Source: DASUZB01 sp036377075 (GTDB lineage Bacteria; Actinomycetota; CALGFH01). From it: a DNA stretch of 21,832 nucleotides. Both the position numbers and the translations under genes were made by a program. Shown here one piece after another: positions 14,434 through 21,832 of the stretch; within the stretch, counting starts at the first letter, position 1; each line of letters begins with the position of its first letter. The stretch spans positions 1-21,832 of the forward strand of contig DASUZB010000103.1 of the NCBI GenBank assembly GCA_036377075.1, given 5' to 3'. The notes under the pieces are model-generated. The model saw nothing but the letters and a program-made list of their open reading frames with translations. It was not told the DNA's origin and did no database searches.

Positions 14434-16290
14434 TCATACGACCAGGTTGACCAGCCGGTCGGGCACGTAGACGGTGCGCAGGGGCGCCCGGCCGCCCAGC
14501 TGCCGGCGGACGCGCTCGCTGTCCAGCGCGAGCGCCAGCGCCTCCTGGCGGTCCAGCCCGGCGGGGGCCACCAGCACGTCGCGGCGCTTCCCGTTCACCT
14601 GCACCACCAGGTTGACGCGCTCGGGTTCCAGTGCCGACGGGTCGTGGTCCGGCCAGGGCTGGCGGTGCACCGAGTAGGGCCCGCCGGCGCGGCTCCACAG
14701 CTCCTCCGCCAGGTGCGGGGCGAATGGCGCCAGCAGCAGCACCAGGGTGCGGCCGACCCGCTCCCGCTCTCCGGCGGAGAACGCCGCCCGCTGCTGCCGT
14801 GCCCAGCGCGTCAGCTCCATCAGCGTCGCCACGGCGGTGTTGAACCGCAGCCGCTCGACGTCCCGCCCGACCGCGGCCACGGCGCGGTCCAGCGGCCGCA
14901 GGTCCACGCCACCGTTCCCGGGATGGTGGGGCTCGGTCAGCAGGCGCCAGACCCGCGCCGAGAAGCGCTCGATCCCGGCCAGGCCGGCGTCGGAGAAGTC
15001 CCCGCCCACTTCCCACGGACCGCAGAACAGCAGGTACATGCGCAGGTTGTCGGCGCCGACACGGCCGACGTAGGCGTCCGGGTCGACCACGTTGCCGCGC
15101 CGCTTGGACATCTTGCGGCCGTCCTTGCGCAGCAGGCCGTGCAGCCGCAGGCGGGGGAACGGCTCGGCGAACGGCAGCAGGCCCTGGTCGTGCATGGCCA
15201 TGGTGACGAAGCGGGCGTACAGGTGGTGGCGGTTGACGTGCTCGGGCCCGCCCAGGTACAGGTCGACCGGCAGCCAGTTGGCGGTGCGCTCCGCCGACCA
15301 GGGCTCGTCGTCCAGGTCGGCCGAGGGGTAGCGCAGGAAGTACCAGGCCGAGTCCAGGAAGGTGTCCGACACGTCGGTCTCCCGACGCGCCGGCCCGCCG
15401 CAGGACGGGCAGGTGGTCTCGACGAACGAGGCCACCGCCGCCAGCGGCGAGGCCTCCGTCCCCGTCGGCCGGATGTCGCGCACCTTGGGCAGCAGCACCG
15501 GCAGCTGGTCCTCCGGCACCGGAACCGTGCCACACCCCTGGCAGTAGACGATCGGGATCGGCGGTCCCCAGTAGCGCTGCCGTGAGATCAGCCAGTCGTG
15601 CAGCCCGCCGATCCACTCCTGCTGCGAGTGCTTGGCCGCCTCCGGCCAGTCCAGCCCGTCCAGCCCGTCGCGCAGGCGGTCGGCGTAGGCGGTGATGCGC
15701 AGGAACCACTGGCGCATCACCCGGATGGTGACCCGGGTGTCGCAGCGCTCGCAGCGCTCGCCCTCGACCTGCTCGTTGGCCAGCACGGTCAGGCAGGAGG
15801 GGCACCAGGTCACGGGCGCCTCGCGCCGCTCGGCCAGCCCGGCCTCGAACAGACGCAGGAACAGCCACTGCGTCCAGCGGTAGTAGGCCGGGTCGCTGGT
15901 GGACAGCTGGTGGCCCCAGTCCCAGGCCGCCCCCAGGCGTCGCAGCTGCTCGCGGTAGCGGGTGGTGGTGGTGGCGGTCAGTGGGGCCGGGTGCCGGCCG
16001 ACGCGCAGCGCGTAGTTCTCGGTGTGGATGCCGAAGGAGTCGAACCCGATCGGCTGGAACACCGTGCGGCCGTTCATGCGCAGCCAGCGGCCGTGGGTGT
16101 CGGCGCCGCAGTAGGTGTAGGCGTGGCCGACGTGCAACCCCTCGGCCGACGGGTAGGGGAACTCGACCAGGTTGTAGAACTTCGCTCCCGTGCTCGCCTC
16201 CGCGGTGTCGACCTCGTCCAGCCGGTCGGCTGCCCAGCGGGCCTGCCAGCGGGCCTGGACCGCCAGCGGGTCGTAGCGGGGGTCGCTCAT
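14434..16290 (-). CDS. leuS: leucyl-tRNA synthetase lacking the CP1 editing domain, 618 aa
   Basis: The class I LeuRS catalytic core is clear. HVGH is at 53-56, and Asp84 in GFDSFGIHTENYA sits where the family has WDAFGLPAE. Zinc cysteines are 163/166/180/183, and a second ribbon is 250/253/294/297. EHVNRHHLYARF and KMSKRRGN (393-400) follow, the latter a KMSKS variant with arginine. The anticodon-binding helices and the C-terminal tRNA-binding domain (VNLVVQVNGKRR...VYVPDRLVNLVV) are complete. Normal bacterial LeuRS exceeds 800 residues. Here WIG at 227-229 runs directly into DWLISRQRYWG (232-242), exactly where the roughly 180-residue editing domain should be inserted. The ATG at 16290 with GAGGAGG at 16300-16306 is preferred over a GTG at 16308 that overlaps the ribosome binding site. 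It heads the mutY-MFS-kinase-receiver run. Confidence 0.93.
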   Translation of the reverse strand: MSDPRYDPLAVQARWQARWAADRLDEVDTAEASTGAKFYNLVEFPYPSAEGLHVGHAYTYCGADTHGRWLRMNGRTVFQPIGFDSFGIHTENYALRVGRHPAPLTATTTTRYREQLRRLGAAWDWGHQLSTSDPAYYRWTQWLFLRLFEAGLAERREAPVTWCPSCLTVLANEQVEGERCERCDTRVTIRVMRQWFLRITAYADRLRDGLDGLDWPEAAKHSQQEWIGGLHDWLISRQRYWGPPIPIVYCQGCGTVPVPEDQLPVLLPKVRDIRPTGTEASPLAAVASFVETTCPSCGGPARRETDVSDTFLDSAWYFLRYPSADLDDEPWSAERTANWLPVDLYLGGPEHVNRHHLYARFVTMAMHDQGLLPFAEPFPRLRLHGLLRKDGRKMSKRRGNVVDPDAYVGRVGADNLRMYLLFCGPWEVGGDFSDAGLAGIERFSARVWRLLTEPHHPGNGGVDLRPLDRAVAAVGRDVERLRFNTAVATLMELTRWARQQRAAFSAGERERVGRTLVLLLAPFAPHLAEELWSRAGGPYSVHRQPWPDHDPSALEPERVNLVVQVNGKRRDVLVAPAGLDRQEALALALDSERVRRQLGGRAPLRTVYVPDRLVNLVV

Positions 16291-16359
16291 GGTCTGATCC
16301 CTCCTCACCCAAGTGTCGCAGGCAGGCGGGCGGGGAGGCGAAGGAAATTGGCCGGGAAC

Positions 16360-16393
16360 GACGGAGCCCCCAGGCGAACCCGGGGGCTCCGTC
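16360..16393 (-). terminator. clpC terminator hairpin
   Basis: A 12-bp perfect stem (16360-16371 with 16382-16393; arm GACGGAGCCCCC) with a 10-nt loop lies 28 bp after the clpC stop. The minus-strand exit side reads GTTCCCGGCCAATTTCC, with only a weak T tail. It separates clpC from leuS, which starts 70 bp further on. I could not identify a convincing leuS promoter in the remaining gap. Confidence 0.8.
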
Positions 16394-16421
16394 TATCCCT
16401 GGGGTGGGACAGGTGCGACGC

Positions 16422-18911
<2,490 letters not shown>

Positions 18912-19224
18912 GGCCTACCCCCAGGGATACAGCGGCAGCGGATGCTTGCCGCCAATCGACTATAGCACTGGCCCTCGGGCCGCCCGGAGGGCCGGGCACC
19001 GTCCAGCCAACACCGCTGTGCATCAGGTCAACGCCACCGTGCCGGCATCTGTTCCCTCGCCCGTAACCCTCACCTTGCTAGGAGACATCGGCGGCCCGAC
19101 AGCGCGCTTGACGGTCTCGCCGGTCCCATCCTCATGTTCGTCCCCGGATGCCCATAGGGATGTCCCGTAGGCGACGAAATCAGGCAGAGCTAGGGAGGGC
19201 TCCGGAGGGGTCCCGACGGGGTGC
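18912..19224. other. clpC-lysS intergenic region, 313 bp
   Basis: No gene is supported here. Besides the clpC -10 element, the region holds a stem-loop at 18970-18993 (GGCCCTC/GAGGGCC arms, extendable by three base pairs with one bulge) that abuts the promoter on its upstream side. It may end lysS transcription or act in clpC control. I see neither an HspR HAIR box (CTTGAGT and its complement) nor a ClgR-type GTTCGC/GCGAAC palindrome, the stress-control sites known for actinobacterial clp genes. Directly after the lysS stop only a short CTCCGGAG palindrome is present. Confidence 0.5.
18959..18967 (-). promoter_or_regulatory. clpC extended -10 promoter element
   Basis: On the minus strand TGCTATAGT gives an extended -10 (TG, one base, TATAGT at 18959-18964). 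It would start transcription about 40 nt before the clpC ATG. The -35 position holds only CCGGGC, so the promoter relies on the extended -10 or on an activator. Confidence 0.5.
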
Positions 19225-20802
19225 CTACAGCTCCTCGGGGCGGAGCTGCGGGAACAGCACCGCCTCGCGGATCGAGGAGAGGCTGCCGAGCAGCATCACC
19301 AGGCGGTCGACGCCGATGCCGAGGCCGGCGTTGGGCGGCAGGCCGAGCTCGAGGGCGCGCAGGTAGGCCTCGTCGACCACCATCGCGTCCTCGTCCCCGC
19401 CGGCCTTGGCCAGGGCCTGCTCCTCCATCCGGCGGCGCTGCTCGTCCGGATCGGTCAGCTCGGAGAAGGCGTTGGCGTACTCGCGGCCGAGGATGATCAG
19501 CTCGAAGCGCTCGGTCACGTAGGGGTCGTCGCGGTGCGGGTGGGCCAGCGGGGAGACCTCGACCGGGTAGTCGGTCACGAAGGTCGGCGCGACGATGCGG
19601 TGCTCGGCGTGCTTCTCGTACAGCTCCAGCACCAGCTTGCCGGTGCCCCAGCCCGGCTCGTAGGGGACCCCGGTCCGGTCGCACACGGTGCGCACCTTGT
19701 CCAGCGGCCAGTCGTAGGAGAGGTCGGGCTCGCCGACCGCGTCCCTGACCGCGTCGAGCAGGGGCAGCTCGGGCCAGTCGGCGTCGAGGTCGAGCTCGCC
19801 GCCAGGGTGGACGATCCGGCGCGTGCCGACGGCCGCGTCCGCGGCCTCGCGGATCACGTCCCTGGCCAGGCGCATCATGTCGCGGTAGTCGGCGAACGCC
19901 TCGTTGGACTCGAGCATGGTGAACTCGGGGTTGTGCCTGGCGTCGATCCCCTCGTTGCGGAACATGCGGCCCAGCTCGAAGACCCGCTCGAGGCCGCCGA
20001 CCAGCAGCCGCTTGAGGTACAGCTCGCTGGCGACGCGCAGGTACAGGTCGGTGTGCAGGGCGTTGTGGTGGGTCACGAACGGCCGCGCCAGCGCGCCGCC
20101 GGGGACGGGCTGCAGGATCGGCGTCTCCACCTCCACGTAGCCCCGATCGACCATGGAGCGGCGCAGCGAGGCGAGCACGTCGGCGCGGAGCCGCGCCGCC
20201 CTGCGCGCGGCCGGGTTGACGACCAGGTCGACCTCGCGCTGGCGGGAGCGGACCTCCACGTCGGTGAGGCCCTTCCACTTGTCGGGCAGGGGTCGCAGCG
20301 ACTTGGCGAGCAGGAACACCTCGGTCGCCTTGACCGACAGCTCGCCCTTGCGGGTGCGCACCACCGGACCCTCGGCGCCCACCCAGTCGCCCTGGTCGAG
20401 GTCGGTGACCAAGCGGAACTGGTCGTCGCCGAGGGCAGCGGCGGTCAGCATCACCTGCAGCTCGTCGTCGCCCTGGCGCAGCATCCAGAAGGCGAGCCTG
20501 CCGAAGTCGCGCTTGAGGACGATGCGGCCGGCGACCCGGACCACGTCGTCGGTCTCCTCGTCCGCCGCGAGCCCCTCCCAGCCGTGGGCGACCTCGGCCA
20601 GGGTGTGGCTGCGCACGAAGCCGACCGGGTAGGCGTCCACCCCGGCGGAGCGCAGCCGCGCCAGCTTGGCCCCACGCGCCCGGCGCGCCTGCTCCGCCCG
20701 CCCGGCCTCGGCGCCAGGCGCCGCGGAGTCCCCCTCGCCGGTGGGGGCGGTCGCGCCGTCCGGTTGCCCGGCGGCGCTCGGGATCGGGTCGGGGTGGGGC
20801 AC
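19225..20802 (-). CDS. lysS: lysyl-tRNA synthetase, class II, 525 aa
   Basis: LysRS charges tRNA-Lys. The OB-fold anticodon-binding domain spans about 85-165 (VRVAGRIVLKRDFGRLAFW). The class II core carries motif 1 around YVEVETPIL (222-230), motif 2 FELGRMFRNEG with NPEFT (275-295) and motif 3 GLGIGVDRLVMLLG near the C-terminus. The first 40 residues are a low-complexity Ala/Gly/Pro/Glu extension, which accounts for the slightly long protein. The GTG at 20802 has GGAGG at 20809-20813 with 6-nt spacing. The long leader (over 100 nt) from the candidate promoter at about 20938-20966 leaves room for control. Confidence 0.96.
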   Translation of the reverse strand: MPHPDPIPSAAGQPDGATAPTGEGDSAAPGAEAGRAEQARRARGAKLARLRSAGVDAYPVGFVRSHTLAEVAHGWEGLAADEETDDVVRVAGRIVLKRDFGRLAFWMLRQGDDELQVMLTAAALGDDQFRLVTDLDQGDWVGAEGPVVRTRKGELSVKATEVFLLAKSLRPLPDKWKGLTDVEVRSRQREVDLVVNPAARRAARLRADVLASLRRSMVDRGYVEVETPILQPVPGGALARPFVTHHNALHTDLYLRVASELYLKRLLVGGLERVFELGRMFRNEGIDARHNPEFTMLESNEAFADYRDMMRLARDVIREAADAAVGTRRIVHPGGELDLDADWPELPLLDAVRDAVGEPDLSYDWPLDKVRTVCDRTGVPYEPGWGTGKLVLELYEKHAEHRIVAPTFVTDYPVEVSPLAHPHRDDPYVTERFELIILGREYANAFSELTDPDEQRRRMEEQALAKAGGDEDAMVVDEAYLRALELGLPPNAGLGIGVDRLVMLLGSLSSIREAVLFPQLRPEEL

Positions 20803-20929
20803 GGCCTGCCTCCGGCTGCGGCTGCGGCGATCGGGACGTGTCCGATGCTACTGGAAGCGCCGCCGGAGCACGCCAGCGGTTTCGCGGGCGGCGACGGCGG
20901 CGCCGTGACGCGCTCGCGAGGTCCGCCTA

Positions 20930-20966
20930 CTACGTGATACGTAGGTAAAACTTACCAGTTTGGCAA
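20930..20966 (-). promoter_or_regulatory. candidate lysS promoter with two adjoining palindromes
   Basis: On the minus strand TTGCCA (20961-20966) and TACGTA (20938-20943) are spaced 17 bp; the -35 match is fair and the -10 weak. Two perfect inverted repeats lie side by side across this core: CTACGT-GAT-ACGTAG at 20930-20944 and GGTAA-AAC-TTACC at 20944-20956. The patch is A/T-rich against very GC-rich flanks. The layout suggests an operator, but no regulator is identified. Confidence 0.4.
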
Positions 20967-21003
20967 TTGCAGAATCGGCGGAAGAACAGGGTAGAAACAC
21001 GGT

Positions 21004-21108
21004 GGCGCGGGACCCGGCAGTCGGGTCCCCGAGCGTGCCTCCCGCCCCACCTGTGACCTTCCCCCTCCGGCCCCGCCGCCCCGCCCCCCGGGCGGCGGGC
21101 CGGTTTTT
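21004..21108 (+). ncRNA. candidate small RNA on the plus strand (tentative)
   Basis: The evidence is a canonical intrinsic terminator in plus orientation at 21067-21108 with no plus-strand gene before it. It is preceded by a hairpin at 21009-21029 (GGGACCCG/CGGGTCCC, 5-nt loop) and a pyrimidine-rich linker. A weak promoter, TTGCAG (20967-20972) then 19 bp then TAGAAA (20992-20997), would start such an RNA near 21004. The C6-containing terminator loop recalls actinobacterial 6C RNA, but the other hairpin lacks a C-rich loop, so I do not assign that family. Confidence 0.3.
21067..21108 (+). terminator. intrinsic terminator with T5 tract, plus orientation
   Basis: A roughly 14-bp GC stem (from CCGG at 21067 to its partner ending CCGG at 21103, one bulged C) has a loop of about 8 nt containing CCCCCC. 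TTTTT at 21104-21108 follows directly, the only textbook T-tract terminator in the window. On the minus strand the same hairpin lies 17 bp after the stop of the membrane-protein gene, so it may work for both strands. Confidence 0.7.
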
Positions 21109-21124
21109 GTATGGAAGCGCTCGC

Positions 21125-21772
21125 TCAGCGGGGACGTGCGCGCACCAGGGCGACCAGGGCGGCGACGATCGCCAGCCCCCCGAGCACCTGACCGGCAGGG
21201 CCGAGGCCGGCGGCGCCGCCGTAGACGACCAGGCCGAGGCCGACCAGCAGGACGACGCTGGCCAGGTTGCCAATCCGGGAGCGCTCGCGGGCGCGGCCGA
21301 AGTCGGTGCGCCCGCGGCGCCCGATGAAGCCGTCGAGCACGTCGACCGGGTGGTCGTCGTCGGCCAGGTAGAGCCACACCTCGCCGGGGCCCTCGTCGAC
21401 CAGCAGCAGCCAGCCGCTCGACGGCGGCGGACCGGCGGCGAGCGCCAGCGCCCTGGAAGCGCGCGCCCCCGTCGCCGGCACCCGCAGCGACCGGTCCCGC
21501 GACGGGGTCGTCGCGACCACCACCCGGACCGCGAGCAGGCCGTCCTCGCCGGCGGGCGGCACCGCCGAGGCCGCGGCCCGGTCGAACACCGGGGCGTGCT
21601 CGGGCAGGCGGCGCCACAGCGCGATCCCCTCCCGGCGCACCAGCCCCTCCTGCTCGGACGGAGCGCCGAGCACCACCGCCTCGACCCCGAACGGCCGGAA
21701 GGCGCGCGGCGAGAGCGCGCGGCCCTCGATGCGGTCGGGCCGTGCCGGCCGCGCCTCGCCGGGCGCGCTCAC
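21125..21772 (-). CDS. hypothetical protein with C-terminal membrane hairpin, 215 aa
   Basis: I do not recognise the family. Residues 1-150 are soluble and mixed alpha/beta in appearance, with a strand-rich stretch around 118-150 (WLLLVDEGPGEVWLYLADDD). After a basic segment (GRRGRTDFGRARERSRIGN), two hydrophobic helices follow at about 170-186 and 191-210, ending in RARPR. This suggests a membrane-anchored cytoplasmic domain with both termini inside. The GTG at 21772 overlaps the stop of an upstream frame as GTGA, so it is probably the second gene of an operon. A hairpin follows the stop by 17 bp. Confidence 0.7.
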   Translation of the reverse strand: MSAPGEARPARPDRIEGRALSPRAFRPFGVEAVVLGAPSEQEGLVRREGIALWRRLPEHAPVFDRAAASAVPPAGEDGLLAVRVVVATTPSRDRSLRVPATGARASRALALAAGPPPSSGWLLLVDEGPGEVWLYLADDDHPVDVLDGFIGRRGRTDFGRARERSRIGNLASVVLLVGLGLVVYGGAAGLGPAGQVLGGLAIVAALVALVRARPR

Positions 21773-21832
21773 GGCGTGGCGCCCTCGCTGCGCCGCGCCC
21801 GCTCGGCACGGTCGCCTGAAGCGCGTGAGGCC
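21769..21832 (-). CDS. C-terminal end of an unknown upstream gene (partial)
   Basis: An open frame enters from the right edge and ends in TGA at 21769-21771, overlapping the next gene's GTG start by 4 bp. Only 20 residues are visible, Arg/Ala/Glu-rich and uninformative. The GTGA overlap, used repeatedly in this window (radA/disA, ispD/ispF), is the main reason to accept it. Confidence 0.4.
   Translation of the reverse strand, partial: ASRASGDRAERARRSEGATP

Noticed and set aside
14414..16312. 632-codon minus-strand open frame overlapping leuS almost completely
   Set aside because: It is in another frame of the leuS gene, with arginine/proline/glycine-rich sequence and no conserved motif; an out-of-frame artefact of high GC.
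20940..21060. T-box riboswitch for lysS, prompted by GGTGGCGCGGG near 21001
   Set aside because: The T-box-like string is on the plus strand, opposite to lysS. The conserved GGTGGNACCGCG sequence is incomplete, and no synthetase gene lies downstream on that strand.

Overview
The window is high-GC bacterial chromosome with the housekeeping gene order typical of Actinomycetota: lysS, clpC, mutY, radA/disA, carD, ispD-ispF-cysS-rlmB. GTG is a common start codon, several genes meet in 4-bp GTGA overlaps, and CarD and an actinobacterial-type integrase remnant are present. I infer an actinobacterium, possibly deep-branching or a soil metagenome bin. There is no rRNA or other marker that would fix it further.

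Most genes lie on the minus strand, so transcription runs right to left. From the right edge come the end of an unknown gene, a small two-helix membrane protein, lysS, clpC, and then a run of five genes: a leucyl-tRNA synthetase, mutY, a DHA2-type MFS exporter, a receiver-histidine kinase and a single-domain receiver. A plus-strand DUF2087 gene separates this run from radA-disA. Then come carD with its own promoter and terminator, and the ispD-ispF-cysS-rlmB operon, which ends at a tRNA-Thr(UGU).

Left of the tRNA (about 1-2560) the character changes to an accessory region. It holds a broken tyrosine integrase at the tRNA 3' end, an HD-domain protein, a Nudix hydrolase and a small unknown protein with an excellent ribosome binding site. 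It also holds a cluster of GAATGAC repeats and direct repeats. This looks like the decayed end of an integrative element inserted at tRNA-Thr.

The housekeeping genes cover translation and its quality (LysRS, CysRS, RlmB, tRNA-Thr), protein quality control (ClpC), DNA repair and c-di-AMP signalling (MutY, RadA, DisA), rRNA transcription control (CarD) and isoprenoid precursor synthesis (IspD, IspF). The most striking gene is the leucyl-tRNA synthetase. It keeps the catalytic, zinc, anticodon-binding and C-terminal parts but lacks the whole CP1 editing domain, with the chain passing directly from the WIG motif to the DWLISRQRYWG motif. It is the first gene of the block that includes an efflux pump and an orphan phosphorelay, which raises the possibility of a specialised or resistant LeuRS copy. 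Other points of interest are an orphan plus-strand intrinsic terminator between lysS and its upstream neighbour, paired palindromes over a candidate lysS promoter, and altered signature motifs in CysRS and MutY.
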